From Xestospongia muta (taxonomy: Eukaryota > Porifera > Demospongiae > Haplosclerida > Petrosiidae): a stretch of 64,000 nt of DNA. The first letter of the stretch is position 1, and every line of letters begins with the position of its first letter. This document shows, one piece after another, positions 1-13,800 of this stretch. The translations under genes were made by a program, and so were the position numbers. Under the pieces are notes generated by a model. It saw nothing but the letters and a program-made list of their open reading frames with translations, searched no databases and had not been told where the DNA came from. The stretch lies in the NCBI GenBank assembly GCA_963693285.1, contig OY848919.1:10287461-10351460 (forward strand), given 5' to 3'.

Positions 1-132
1 ATACACATGTTGTTAAAACTAGTCAACTATCCCCAATAAAAGAAATCAAAATTATAGTAATACCTTAAGTAAATATATTATAACATAACTGTACATATTT
101 TGTGTTCTAATAAGGTCACATTAAATCTGTAG

Positions 133-911
133 GTAATCCAAGTAGTTTGTCATCAGTATCAACATTAAGGACTACGTGTCGGAATATTACTTCTGCTCCT
201 CCTACAAGTGCCTGTAAGTTATTGCTACATTAGTAAATAACTAAATGTATTGATTATATCCTTACCAGAGCAATGCTATAACTCTATAGCATAATTACAA
301 AAACTTATTGTTTTCTAGCATCAAACATTGCTGGAGCAGTTGGTGGTACAATCGGTTCTATTTTGGTACTAATTATTGTGGCTTTTGTTTGCTGTATAAC
401 AGTTGTTGCTATTGGAAAAAAAGTCAAGACACAAAATGGTAGAAGTCGCAACACCGAACAAATTGAATTACAGACTGTTAGATCTCCTGAAAGTATGACT
501 CAAACAGGTCTGTCTAGACCACTTCCTAATACTACCTTGAATACTATACCACAAAGACAGAACCAATACCCTGGTTATGAAACAGAATCAGCATATTACC
601 CGGAAGCAATTCATAGACCTCTACCACCCTATAATGAATTTAGTAATACAATTGGACCACATGAAGCACCAGCTGCTGTGCGTTATCCGTACCTGGGTCC
701 TTATCCACACCTCAATCAAGCAGGTCGTCATCCAGCACAACAACCACCATCTTCAAACACACCACAACCAACAGCTCCACCGTATCCATATGAAATTCAT
801 GCATTTAACACTCTTGAGATGAATCAAGGCAGACAACTGAACACATCAGCTGAGGTACAAACACTGAGGACTCCTCCTCCTCCAAGCTACAACGACCTTT
901 TTATAAATTGA
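133..911 (+). CDS. SRCR receptor gene A, last two exons only (stalk, membrane helix, tail)
   Basis: This is the 3' end of a transmembrane receptor whose SRCR exons lie left of the window. The stalk exon is 133-213 (81 nt, Ser/Thr-rich with one Cys). The last exon is 319-911. Both have clean AG/GT borders and the same phases as genes B and C (the stalk ends t|, the last exon starts ca). The last exon encodes a Gly-rich entry, one membrane helix (about 25 residues, ending before a Lys cluster GKKVK) and a Pro/Gln/Tyr-rich cytoplasmic tail. The tail ends PPPPSYNDLFIN, which contains a PPxY motif of the WW-binding type. It lacks the acidic Tyr motifs found at the end of the B and C tails. The extracellular domain is inferred from B and C, not seen. 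Confidence 0.85.
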
Positions 912-1098
912 AAAACACTACATCAAAATTGTTGTTGCTATCTTGTTTTCATATATTAATTTTAGTAATTCTAGATCAGTGTTTTTGTTTAGTTGGTTTT
1001 GTATGACTTAATTGTTTTTGCACTCATTGTGATTTTCAAGGCTAAGTATTTTATTAAACTGATTGTAAGTAATGTAAATAAACAAAAAAATATGAGAG
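912..1098 (+). terminator. 3' UTR and poly(A) signal of gene A
   Basis: The stretch is non-coding after the stop codon. An AATAAA hexamer lies at 1077-1082, about 165 bp past the stop. The duplicated block that follows begins at about 1094, so the transcript probably ends near there. Confidence 0.5.
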
Positions 1099-1905
1099 GG
1101 CTATGAATCTAATTAAACAGAAGGCTGATGCACTATAACTAAATTTAAACCCTCAAACTAATTTTGAGCTAGGCATAATGCAAGCAGTGTAGCAACATTT
1201 CAAAATACACAATTTCAGTGGTGCTACTATGATCTCATGCCATTATATAAAGATAAAATACAAACAATAGGATTGTAAGTACAACAAGATGATATATTGG
1301 GACTTAGATATGTCTGGTTAGTTGGACACCAACCTAAATTTGAGTGGAACGTTTATAACTATAACACTGATCGGTCATAGACTAACAATTATTTTGAGGT
1401 GTGGGATAATAACAGATTAAAAACTGTTATCTACAGGAGCAAAGTCACCCAGTATGCAGAAGAACCTTAAGATCAATAAAAAAAGACAGAAAGACTGAAG
1501 AACTTAAAAAAATAGATTTGCAAATAACTGTCTGAATGTGTATCTGGTATGGCTATGCACACTAACATATAGGTAATTCAGAAACCTAACGTTTTCATTC
1601 ATTAACTAAAATCTTACTATCATAATATATTTAACCATTACTTACCATTTCTCTATTTTTGTGATATACCACTTACCACCATTTTCAAATTAGTATTAAT
1701 ATAATGAATAATTAATAAGTAATAAAAGCATTTTGTATTGGGTTAGATAAAATTCATAAGAAAAAAAGAATTAGAAACAACAATTTGGACTCTCCACTTT
1801 GCCAACACTTACTAACGTTATGGCAAGTCTTACTAGCTGTGAATAACTCGATGATGGCAAGTAGGCGCTTATATAGATTTATAAGTCAATTTAAACTGTT
1901 ATTTG
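1094..1905. repeat. Promoter-block duplicate, copy 1 (interrupted)
   Basis: The stretch matches 6303-7030 (upstream of gene B) along most of its length. Its second half matches 24601-25155 (upstream of gene C). At about 1905 the match stops abruptly, where the other two copies run on to a signal-peptide exon. Here it meets the MULE relic instead. It is probably a leftover receptor promoter that lost its gene. No open frame of note was seen. Confidence 0.7.
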
Positions 1906-2817
1906 AACCAAGCTTTGAAATATTGCTCTGCGCAATCTGACATAAAATAACAGGGTTTAAAATCTCCTATACGTGCATGTACAGCCTTTAAGAACTGTAC
2001 TAACAAGCTGGTATCTCCTCTGTTACTAATGGCCCGTGCTACATGTAGGCCAGCACCATGATCATCAATAATAAAGATAGATATGAGCTGAAAATCATAC
2101 TGCGTAGTGCAATGACTAGCGTCCATTACAATACACTTATCACCATATTGCTTCATTACATCTTTTTGAAATTCTGTTTGCAATGCAAATAGGAAATCGT
2201 CATTAGCTAAGTGTTGCTGTTTAAATATGAGCACAGGGTTATATGGCATTGCTCTCATATCCTCCACCCCAGCAGAAGTACTTATAAGGTTATTTGCATT
2301 TTTGGTAATGCTATCTAAGTTGAGATGACATTGAATGTTATGAATATCTTGTTGTGACAGTAACTGTTCACGACCTATTGTATCATTTGTCATTTTTTTC
2401 ACTTATATCATCTAGGATTTTGTCTACGGATACCCCCATCATGTAATTTAGCTGCTACTTTGTGCTTAATGTCTGTTGGAACTGGAAGATGGGCACATTC
2501 AACAGAGTGACTGTTATTTGTTGGATGATATTCAATGACAACCTGACCTGTTGCTATGTCCTGCATAACTTTCATGTGAGTGATGGATGATTTTCCAGTT
2601 TTGCAAGACCCTTGATTTTTTGTTCGTCATTTACCATCACCTCTAAAGCATCCTGTTCCAGATGTATTACTGTAGAGATACCAGTACTTAGTACTACCGT
2701 ACAATTTAGCTGACAAATTCTGTATGTAGTATGATTTAGATGTTTTCTCCTCTTGTACTTTCCATCCATTGAATTTTGTGAATTTTCAAATGAATGTGTC
2801 TGGTTGCCTATCTCCAT
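1899..2817 (-). pseudogene. Mutator-like (MULE) transposase relic
   Basis: Read on the - strand, the 3' part (1899-2393) encodes a MULE-type DDE core: VMDASHCTTQYDFQLISI, then an AISNRGDT stretch and a FMSDCAEQYFKAW stretch. These are the usual first and second acidic positions and the following motif. The 5' part (2400-2817) has a Cys/His-bearing region, with HPTNNSHSVECAHLP near 2500. The frame breaks twice at homopolymers, at the run of five G near 2438 and the run of A/T near 2394-2400. The C-terminal part after AWFK is missing. A dead transposon is clear; the exact MULE subfamily is not. Confidence 0.75.
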
Positions 2818-2916
2818 GTTATGGTCATTTTAAAGATGTGAGATAACACACCTTGCATTGTGGGAAATCTATAAGAATGTCTCATAAATGATTTTCCAGT
2901 AATTTCACAAGTTTTC

Positions 2917-4060
2917 ATGCTGGCGCGAATATTAATTATTAAAAATTTGTTGATGTGTGGCCCCACGCCCTCTTCTAGTATACCAAAATATGATAACATC
3001 CTTCCCCTAATTGCTTGTTGTGAGACTTGTCCTCCCAAGAAGAAGTGTGTGAGACATGGAATTCGCTACCAAATGGACCTGAATCTCTCAAGTGAGGGTG
3101 ACAAAAAGAACTTTCTTCGACAACTAGAATTAGTGAAGTCAGTTATGTCATCATAGGAGTCACGACCACTCGACAATCGTGAGATTCTTGGATTGTTATT
3201 GGACATGGCGGGTGTGGGTGATGATGGCGGCAATGATACAGTCAATGAAAGTAGTGGTGGACCTCAAAGGGATATTGTTAAGCCAATGTTGAAATATTCA
3301 GGTAATATCTAATGACAAGGAATAACTGGCAATATTTAAGACATTATAGGTATTTTTACTGGTGCAGCAAATGGAGAGGTATTATTGATATAATGTTTTG
3401 ACAACTCTCACAAGTTGGTTACAGTGGGTCATAACTGATGCACGACATGACTCAACAGCTAACACTTACCACACAACTGTACCTTGTCTTTCAGGAAGGT
3501 AATATTAAGCATTGCTGCTATAGCTTTATGATATGTTGGTATAGTACTCATAAGATCGTTGGCTGTGTGACTCTGTCAAGAAAGGAGCATGCTTTAACCC
3601 AAACAAGAGAATTGTAAGCTACAAAAATTGTTGTTCCCCAAGTTATTAAAAAGGTACTTCAACTTATAACAGCAAACAATTCAATTATTATTCTTTAGGT
3701 CTGAATGTGGTTGAAGTAGCTCATGATAATTGTTCTTCTGTGAAGAGATTTATCATTGATGACCTCAACATAATAGTCAACTCTTTTGATACATCGCATG
3801 GTGAGATATGCTTTACAAGGCCATACACTTTCAACATTCCTCAGGTACTAAAAACATTGCTACTGTTATGAAACTAATTGCTTGTGGAGCAGTAAAGAAA
3901 GCAGGACTAACTTGTTTTCCAGAATTAGCCGATAAAGGTTAGTTCATATGACCATGTCTTCATTGTGATTATGGATGCTTAGGAAAGAGCACAAAGGATC
4001 ATTTGTATTATTGTATGAAGAAATTTCGGTCATGTTCTTCAATATTTGTTCAACTTTTAT
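2917..4060 (+). pseudogene. Decayed, intron-bearing DDE-type transposase-like gene
   Basis: Several pieces on the + strand read as one protein once splice sites are allowed. They are a Cys-rich part (about 2980-3154), a block with VITDARHDSTANTYHT (3427-3474), a block with KIVGCVTLSRKEH (from about 3550), and a block with EVAHDNCSSVKRF and NSFDTSHG (about 3710-3800). A donor at 3801 and an acceptor near 3844 restore HG-TKN. A second intron (about 3937-3982) restores DKG-KST. Asp near the start of each block and the FDxxHG motif resemble the DDE plan of Kolobok-type transposases, but I cannot fix the family. In-frame stops (for example after the TQTREL segment) show it is dead or needs further splicing. 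Confidence 0.45.
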
Positions 4061-4429
4061 GTCTAGATACTTCTTTACGAGCTCCTCAAAATCTTTTAGA
4101 AATGCTGATGGAGGGCTCTGTTGATACTCTATATCAACTTAACCATCATTTTTTATGTATTTTTGATAAAAAACTAAGTTGCTAACCTTTAATTTTGTTT
4201 GGTATGAACCACTTGTTGCCATGGTTTTTTGTTGGTTTATAATGAACACGTGGTGTTAAATAGTGTGTAGGAGAACTGAGCTTATAAAGTCATGCTGATA
4301 AACAAGATAAGTCTACTGACTGTACTAAGGCCATTTTCATTTTGACTATACCCGGCATCTTGTGCCCTGGACACACCCCTTAAATACTAAATGTAGTTTT
4401 TACCTCGCCACCCACATTTGTGATGAAAA
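4061..4429. other. Non-coding stretch
   Basis: Only short frames are present. The 60-codon frame from 4003 to 4185 is the decayed tail of the transposase-like relic. I see no gene, repeat or regulatory signal that I can support here. Confidence 0.4.
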
Positions 4430-5640
4430 TATTCCAATAAAGTTATTTTCATGTTTCTATCAAAAAATAAAATCTTACAATGCAAATTTTATTTAAATTT
4501 TAATAGCAAAAGGTTGTATAACTGCTATCATTGTTAACATAGAATTAGATTAAAGATTGCACTACAAAATAGAAGTATAACATGATATGTAAGTATATGC
4601 ATTTATTGTATTGACTGCAGCAACATAGATTCTATCTTCATTGGATATATAATATACTATTATAAACACTGCACAGTATCAATTTTATAAAATAAATTAT
4701 TCTAAGTTACAAAAAAGTAATGTGCAGCAAGCTACATGAAATTAATAAAAGTTATAGAAACTTAATACTGTTACAAACATTACATACACGACTATGTTTT
4801 TGTTACAATAACTACATATACTAATATATATGTATATAGGATTACTTTGGTATATTGGATAGTGTAAGTACTTGTCCCCACTGTATACAAGCTGGCTGTC
4901 TAAAGAATGGATTAATTGGTGGTGGGCGTGGAGGTTGTCTTAAATGGTTTATAACAACATGTGGTAATTGGAGAAATGAATCTGTAAAATCCTAATGAAA
5001 GAAGATTAATATGTATTATCTGCATACATAACTCATTACAACAATATTATTGTCTTAATATAATACATGTACACATACTAGATAACTCACCTCATCTATA
5101 CTGGTGTCACTAGGTCTGGTACTCATACTGGTCTCATGAGACTCTACATCAATATCACTATTGGACTTAAACTATTAACCTTCAATAGCTACAATATCCA
5201 AATATGTATTGTATATAATACACTCTTAGGTATATTGCTAATAGCAATATCTCAGATTATATTATAGTACACATTCAGTTAATAAATATATCAGTATATC
5301 TGGTATCTTTGAATTATCTAATTAACATATGGGTGATTAGTGCTTTTCCCTTTTATCATGCCCTCTTGATAGAAGTTACTGGTAATAGTGGTTATGTTGC
5401 ACCAACTAGTTAATGTGACATTACTATTAATGGTGATATTATGGTGCACTTGGTTGAGAAGGAAGACTATAGCTGATATCATAGTCAGGAATACCAATTT
5501 GAACTAACTCTAATACTGTCACACTCAACATATTAACAACATATGAACTACAGCTTGAAATTACTACATGAAAATCACAAACATGTGATAAAAATCCAAT
5601 ATGTTGGTTAAGACAACATGTTTATCCATTTCATAATTAT
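4430..5640 (-). pseudogene. Decayed third copy of the fibrocystin-L-like 3' end
   Basis: The stretch matches 52840-55660 in order. The J-gene 3' flank is at 4430-4760 and the last coding exon at about 4857-4995 (compare 53277-53407). The penultimate exon is at about 5090-5160 (compare 53513-53579). A piece of the exon at 55256-55576 appears as about 5350-5545. The stretch between (membrane exon and neighbours, about 53.6-55.35 kb) is missing. The surviving exons carry substitutions and indels. Dispersal of this piece into the SRCR array links the two halves of the window. Confidence 0.75.
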
Positions 5641-6300
5641 AATTATGCAAGTATTAAAAAAAACATTGTAAAAATGAGTGAAGATGCAAGGAAGAGATGC
5701 AATGTCAAAAAGAAACAAGATAGGGATGAATACACTAATCTGTACAAAATTAGTACATAAGTAGCCATTTGGTAATAGTTGATTTATGAGCTTTTATTCA
5801 ATCCAGATGCATGCCACTGAAAATTGCAATAGTAATATTTAATTTTCAAGTTGTACCTATCGGTACTTCAATATTTCAATCACACAGCTAGTTATGTACG
5901 GATTTAGCGTGGATTAGTGTATTCTTGTACTTTTTTTATTTTGTCATTATCATCCCTATTTCTTTTCTCATTCTTTAAAATGTTTTTGGTACATGTTTCC
6001 ACTCTTATTTAAACAATGTAAATTGAAGAAAACTATGTTTTAATAACAATTATTAATAAGGTGATACTAATAATATTACAGCTGTAAATAAGGATCCTAG
6101 ATAGGAGAATTCTCATCTCCAAGTTATTGAAGCAGCTACAGTCCCTTTTCCAGTAATGAACCAGAGCACAACGTACTTGGAAGAACAGTGCCAAAACAAA
6201 GGTAGATAGCACATTTCAAACTTGCCCTATAGATTGTTTTACCAAATATTTTTCATGCATGCTTTAAGTGTTGTTCTATGCCTTCCTTCCAAATAAACAA
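5641..6300. other. Non-coding stretch with a weak inverted repeat
   Basis: No convincing frame was found. Two stretches, about 5655-5750 and about 5905-5990, are imperfect reverse complements (sharing, for example, the motif ATAGGGATGA on opposite strands). This could be an old MITE-like element or chance in AT-rich DNA. Confidence 0.3.
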
Positions 6301-6302
6301 AG

Positions 6303-7258
6303 TACATGTGAGAGGGTTATGAATCTAATAAGACAGAAGTCTGGTGCACTATAACTAACTTTAAACCCTCAAACTGTCCTTACTGATTTTGAACTAGCCA
6401 TCAAGCAAACAATGCAGTAAACTTTCCAAATACATAATTCAGAGGTGCTACTATCATGTCAAGGCATTATGTACATAAAATACAAACAATAGGATTGCAA
6501 GTACAATATCAAGATAATACCTTGGAACTTAAATATGTCAGGTTTGTTGGACATCAACCTAACACTGAGTAGAACGTCTTTAACTATAAGTCATATGTGC
6601 CATAGACTAACAAATATTTAGTCATGTGGCATAACAGATTAATAGGTGTTGTCAGAAAACCAAAGAAAACAAACATCAACAAAATTATCTCTACAGAGTT
6701 ATCAACAGGACTAATACCACTCAGAATGACCTTAAGGTCAATAAAAAGACAGAAAGATTAAAGAACTTAAGAATAGATTTGCAAAAACTACTGTCTGAAT
6801 AAGTATCTGGTATGGATACACACACTAGTATATAGGCAATTAGAAAATAACTATTTCTCTTACTATTATAATATATTATAATACTTACTAATACTTACCT
6901 TTTCTCTATTTTGTGATATAGAAAACTTACCACCATTTTTAAATTAGTGTTTACAATCATTGAATAATAAATAGTATTTGCGTTTAGGTGTTTTAAGTAG
7001 GTCTATAACTCAATTTTAACTGTTATTTAAAAATATCATTGTGTGTGTACCATAAATATACATAGCTGCAAACGTCTTTACTAATATCCTGACTTCTTGT
7101 TCAAGAATTAGAGTTACCATTCAAGAACTTCCGGCACTGACAAGAGAAATTTCTTATGAGCTATATTGGTAAATATTCATAACTAAATGTTAAGACTCTA
7201 TACTTTGTATATGACGTCATGCTACAGCACAGTCTCGCAGTTTTGCTTAGAAGCAGTG
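6303..7258 (+). promoter_or_regulatory. Upstream/promoter block of gene B
   Basis: This block is shared with 1094-1905 and 24601-25376. The last about 230 bp before the signal exon are conserved with gene C, where most intergenic DNA is not, which argues for promoter function. It contains a palindromic TGACGTCA at 7212-7219. No clear TATA box was found. Confidence 0.55.
7212..7219. promoter_or_regulatory. CRE-like palindrome TGACGTCA, gene B
   Basis: A perfect full-site CRE (the bZIP CREB/ATF-type consensus) lies 39 bp upstream of the ATG of gene B. The same octamer sits 33 bp upstream of the gene C ATG. Binding is inference. Confidence 0.5.
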
Positions 7259-10200
7259 ATGGCTGAAGAGAAGCAGCTCTCTGCTTTCTTCCTTCTTGCA
7301 ATTCTATTGAGTTATTCCGTTTACTCTTCATATGGTAAGTGTGCAAATCTTCTGACTTGTTGTCTCATTAGTGACAGCATAAATACTATTAGCTAAATGA
7401 CAAGTTGGTAAGTTTTTTATGTAAGTCTCTAATTATAAATTTCACTTTTTGTTTTATTCTAATAATAATAATAATAATAGTAATAATAATAATAATATTC
7501 TATCAAGTCATTTAACCATTTTCTTACTATATATATATATATATAGATAGATAGATAGATAGATAGATAGTTAAATACTATGAAAGTATTGGGGGAATGC
7601 ATGAGTTTGAATCCATATTGCTGACAAAGCAGTACATATTTATACATATTTTTGTGAGTTGTAAGTTGTGACATATATATCAAATTTGTAGTTTAGAGTG
7701 TGCCTACTGCATTTTATTGCAATGTTCTACATAATATACTCTAATGTAGCTCAAAAGATCCACTTTTACACAACCTACCTAGTAGTGGATTCCAATATAT
7801 TGCTGCACAATTATATGATGATAGTTAGCTAAAAATATCAAGCATCCTTAAAGCCATTACAATGCAATTTAAAGTCAAAAAGACTATTAAATCACACTGT
7901 CTGGGAACTATGTTGGTAACCTAACAGTTACATGATTACAATAATGTAGTTCTTTATTGTATCAGTTTTGTAGTTTAGAGTATGCCTGCTGCATTCATTG
8001 TATTGTTCTACATAATTTACTCTAGTATAGCCCAAAAAGATCCATTTTTATACAACTTACCTAATAATTATATTGCTGTACAATTCTATGATGATAGATA
8101 ACAAAACTATCAAATACTTTTACACCCATTACCAGTTTAAACCCAAAAACAACTATTGAATCATTTTTCACAGTGTTTTGTATATTAAGGATTTTGTAAA
8201 TGAGAAGGGCCATATACGTGACCATATATACAGAAAATATATAATATACCATTCACTGCTCTAATTTGGCTCATTTAGACACTACTTAATAATATTAAAA
8301 CCATGTTCTTGTACTAATATCTATGTATGTTAATAACTCAGTTAATAACTTTAAGTAATATACATCATTGTCATTTACTAGACTATAAATATTTTGAGAT
8401 CATGTGATGTAGACAATGTAACATATTTAGATATGTTTAGTTTTCATCTGTTAACGCACATTTCTTCAGAACAGTAATCTCATTTGATTAGGATTAAGAC
8501 GGTGCAAATGAACCTATTTCTCCCTTATACTACTGACCAGTATTATACACATAATTTTATAGTATTGTCTGTTAATGTATTGTTATCTAATCACACGCTG
8601 CATTGATTAAGGTTGTAAACCAGTTAAAACATTTTCATCTATTTGTTTATGTAATTGCTTGTGACTGCTGCATTTCATCACATTGATCTTCATAATGTAC
8701 TCTAATAAAAACAATACCTAATGGTATATGGAACAAAATCAACAAAATGTTAACTCCTTAAACTTATTTTATTTAAAAATGTAAGCAGCATAATGTTATG
8801 ATTACTAATGTAGTGTGGGATTGACTGTTTATGTAGCTAATGGTTAGAGGTAATAATGATTTGTTTTGCTACTTAGACAAATAAAAGCTAGTTGGACAAG
8901 AGTTGTTACTTTGGATTCATATATACGCATGCTTTGTAAGAATGCATGCAACCAAATGAAGCCCATAGATGACATGAAAATGACAACAGTGATAAAATCC
9001 AAACTGTCCTCACATTAATATTAAATAAGTTAAACTTTTATTAACATCAATATGATGGCACTTTATATTCTTTTACTTTAAAACAAATAGGCTTGTTTAA
9101 ACATTTTCAAGTATTCATACAAATATATTAAAGTATATACAGATACATGAATACATACATACATACAAACCAGAAGGGCCACATACATGACCATATATAC
9201 AGAAAATATATAATATACCATTTACTGCTCTAATTTGGCTCATTTAGACACTACTTAATAATATTAAAACCATGATCTTATACTAATAGCTATGTATGTT
9301 AATAACTCAGTTAATAACTTTAAGTAATATACATCATTGTCATTTACTATACTATATATATTTTGAGGTCATGTGATGTAGACAATTTAGCATGTTTAGA
9401 TAGATATGTTTAGTTTCAGTTGTTAATACACATTCCATCAGAACAGTAATAATCTTATTTGATTAGGATTAAGACAGTGAAAATGAACCTATCTCTCCCT
9501 TATACTATTGACCAGTATTATACACATAATTTTATAGTACTGTCTGTTAATGTATTGTTATCTAATCACACCCTGCATTGATTAAGATTTTAAAGCAGTT
9601 AAAACAATTTCATCTATTTGTTTATGCAATTGCATGTGCCTGTTGCATTTCATCACATTGATCTTCATAATGTACTCTGATATAGCCCCAAAAGACTCTT
9701 TTTTGAACAATTTGCTTATAGTGGATATTTAAAAACAATACCTAATGGTATATGGAACAAATCAACAAAATGTTAACTCCTTAAACTTATTTTATTTAAA
9801 AAAGTAAGCAGCACAATGTTATGATTACTAATGTAGTGTGGGATTGACTGTTTATGTAGCTAATGGTTAGAGGTAATAATAATTTATTTTGCTTCTAAGA
9901 TAAATAAGAGCTAGTTGGACAAGAGTTGTTATTTTGGATTCATATATACACATGTTTTGTAATAATACATGCAACTAAATGAAGCCCATGGATAACATGA
10001 AAATGACAACAGTGGTAAAATCTAAACTATCCTCATATGTTCATTCAATCTTAACAGAGCAACCCTACATGATTAGAATTAAAACAGTACAAATAAACTT
10101 ATTTCTGTCTTATAATACTGACAGCTAATTCTACACTTAATTTGTATATTAATTTAACTTGCTTGTAGCTACCTGAGTATGTTATATTCACAGGATAAGA

Positions 10201-10837
10201 TCTACCTTTATTTACAGTTTGTTTAACAAGGTCCCTTAAATTAATGTCTAATTTATTGTGATATTTTTAAAGCAGGAGGGACTTCTGTTAGAATAACGAT
10301 CTTTTAATATAAGCATGGTATTATGTGACCAACACTGTATTAACAAGATATTACATCCTGATATTAATAAGATATTACATCCTGGGTATACTGAGATGGT
10401 TCAACAAAAACCATATTGTAGCAATTATTCATAATACTATTCTGTCAATCATTACAACATAAATTTCCATTAGGATATCACATAACAATTTGCATTAAGT
10501 AACTACACATGTAAGATGGTAAGATTTAATAATGATTAAATAATAATGATTTTATAACTAATTTAAGATACTAGTTGGACCAGGGTTGTTACTATGAATT
10601 CATATATACTTTTCAATATATTTTGTAAGAATCCATGCAACTAAACGATGCCAATGAAAGGCATGAAAATGACAACAATGATATAATCCAAATTGGCATC
10701 ATATTAATCTTAAATAAGATTTCAAATTTATTTCAAAGTTAATATGAAGGCACTTCAGATTATTTTACTTTTAAAAATAAAAATGTTTGATTAAATATTT
10801 CAAATATTTCTACAAAATACATTGAAGTGTGTATATA

Positions 10838-10883
<46 letters not shown>

Positions 10884-13800
10884 CTCATAAGTAACAGCTT
10901 TGCACAGTCAAGAATCTAATTTTTCTAAGATGATAAGCAAATTATTATTAATTTTAACCATTAACTATATATACAGTCAATCACATGGAAACAAAACGAT
11001 ATTATGTTTACTTATTAGCATCAAAAATAATTGTGATAAATATAAATATATAATGGTAACTGGTTAAATCAACCAATCAGTTTTTATAATATATGTATAG
11101 AGATTATGGATAGTCAAAGATATCTATCATTTTTAAAACCATTACCACTTAAAACCAATAACAGCTAATGAATTATGCTGTCTAGGATTTATGTTGGTAA
11201 CGACACAATTACATAATTATAAAATTTAAGAAATTGGGTTACATTATATTGCTGCACAATCCTATGATAATACAAGTTATACAAAACCTTTCCATTTGTT
11301 GGTTTACTCAATTACTATATATCATTTTCTATAGTACCCCATCAATCTTTATGATGTTTAGTCATATTATTATAATAAATAAGTATAACGAACAGTTGAA
11401 CAATAATATAAAGAGCTTTGTTTATTAATGATCAATTTGTAAATTTTATATGCATGATAGAAGATGTTTATGGATCAAAAATTAATTGATTTTTAGCTTA
11501 TAATTAATACTAGCAAAATGAATATTGTTGTGCTTTTAAATCATGCTATGTTGTATTCATAATATTCTTATCCATAATTAAATTACTCGCACCTTTTACT
11601 ACAAACTATTACTATTGTAACAAAGTAAATACTTTAAACTGCTTCATTAAACAAAATATATAATTACTTTATGTAATAGAAAAAAATGCTTATATACAAA
11701 CACTGGTCAATAAAGTTAAAATGCACAGACAGTATTCAATGACTGCTGCACAATGTTAAAAAGACTAGTAGAGTTATCTTTGTCTTTCCACACTAATAGC
11801 ACAAATATACTCATATTTACCTCTCTCTAAGCACTATTGTAGTTATTCACTAAGTAAACAATATAGTTAAAGTTGAGATTAAGTGAACTATAAGAATCTA
11901 ATGGAAGATAAATTTAATGATTTTATTATGTTGCAGCTTTGACAAATGGTGCAGTAAGGCTGTCTCGCTACGGGTTTTCAACATCATCCTATTACTATGG
12001 TATTGTGAGGATCTATTACAATGGATGGGGTAATATTTGTGATGATTACTACTACAATTCTACTGAAGCTAATGTCATTTGTCATCAATTGGGATATACT
12101 GGAGCATCAAGTTACTCTAGAGCTGGATTAGTGAGGTTAGAGTTTATAATCATACTCACAATTCAGATTTAAATATCGCTGTTTAGTTATGGCACTGACA
12201 CTCTGTCTATGAAGATGGATGATCTCAACTGCGATAGTAGCAACTACCTTACTATATTTCAATGTTCTTTTGATACATACATTGATAGTGGATGTATTAA
12301 TACTAACTCTTATGATGCTACTGTCTACTGCTGTGAGTGAATAAATATCTCTTAGCACTTATTACATTTTTATAGATACCACTAGGATCTGGAACATTAA
12401 TCCTTTCTCTGGTATGATACGTCTTCAGGAAGGTAAGTATCCGAATGAAGGACGTGTGGAGGTCTACTGTAATGGACAGTGGGGAACAATATGTGATAAT
12501 GGATTTGATTCTACTAATGCTCAAACAATTTGTAAACAACTGGGATATAATTATTATAATGATTCCTCCAGACTGTAAGTGTAAAAACCATGAATTATAA
12601 AGATATTAATTAATGCATTAAACAGTTGTGGTTTGTAAATGATATATCAGTATTAAAGAGGTTATTGTATCACTATAGCAGATCTAGTACTTCCAGTCTG
12701 CTAATTTGGAGAAGATACATGTATAGTTCTGACTCTGACAAATGTTATGGAACTAGTAATTTCTGTTCAACAAGTTCAGTCAGTTATTGTTACAGGTCTA
12801 CAGTTGCTACTGTGGAATGTAGTAAGTTATAGTATCAACTAACTCCTAATGGTACTTAATGCGTAAACTAATTTTGAACCAACGCTTGTGTATAAATGGT
12901 TGCTACATATCTATCTTGAAAAGGAAGTCCATGTAATTTGGTAAAGATGAAGGGTATTAAGCATGTCAAGTATTGAATTTTAATAACTTCCTGTTCAATA
13001 TGGCGACGTAGCAAAGCTTCACATGCAAGCATTCATTCATGATTTGTTTGCGCGTTAGGTACCACTTTCGTAATATATACATATGTACCATCATGTAATA
13101 AATTTCAGCCACATCACAGCATTTGCTGCTTTCTTTAAAATATTCTTATGATGATGTTTACAATGTATTAATAAAAAGGATCTCATTTCCTTTAGCTTAC
13201 AGCACCTCTTATTCCAAATCATCTAATACAAAGACTACCTGTTCTGGACTAATTCGTAAGTCCTATCTAATTATACTTATATTTATGACTTCAAACATAT
13301 TACTAAATTATTTGTTATCAATAGTGACTCTACCTCACTAACAAGATTGCAATCCTTACATTAATTATCTCTTGAAATATTATAATGTTCAGCTTGGCTT
13401 CATCAATTTGTTGAGAACCATACCTTTTCAATCTAATTTTTATGCCCTTTATTTTGCTTTACTAATTTCTTAATTAAATGAAATTTTAGTTAAAATTTTA
13501 CAAGCTACAAAATTTTGTTCAATATGTATATTGAAGGCTAAGATGGTGTAAATATTTTTCTTTGTTTAAATAACATTCATTCACTTAGTTTGTACTGATA
13601 ATATGTATAACAATAATGACTTTGTATTTACTTCTATTAGTATGTAGTTTGAATATATTGATCTACTTCTATCTAGCTACTCCAAGAAATGGTGCTATTA
13701 CTCTATTTCGTAATGGAATTGCCACATCATCTTATTACTATGGTATTGTGAGGGTCTATTACAATGGATGGGGTAATATCTGTGATGATTTCTACTACAG

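Larger units (their letters stand above)
7335..11936 (+). other. Intron 1 of gene B, built of internal duplications
   Basis: This 4.6-kb intron contains no convincing exon. It holds simple repeats at 7460-7497, 7527-7571 and 10831-10880. A duplicated pair about 285 bp apart occurs at 7680-7790 and 7965-8075. An 815-860 bp tandem duplicate lies at 8204-9017 and 9173-10036, with a third partial copy at about 10562-10720. Pieces also match intron 1 of gene C (25540-26100), as expected if the two genes share ancestry. Confidence 0.7.

Noticed and set aside
2808..3038. - strand frame upstream of the MULE relic
   Set aside because: No similarity to MULE N-terminal parts that I can recognise, and it overlaps the + strand relic antisense.
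8204..10036. Direct repeats in intron 1 considered as a CRISPR-like or satellite array
   Set aside because: Only two to three long copies, no regular short spacers, eukaryotic intron context.
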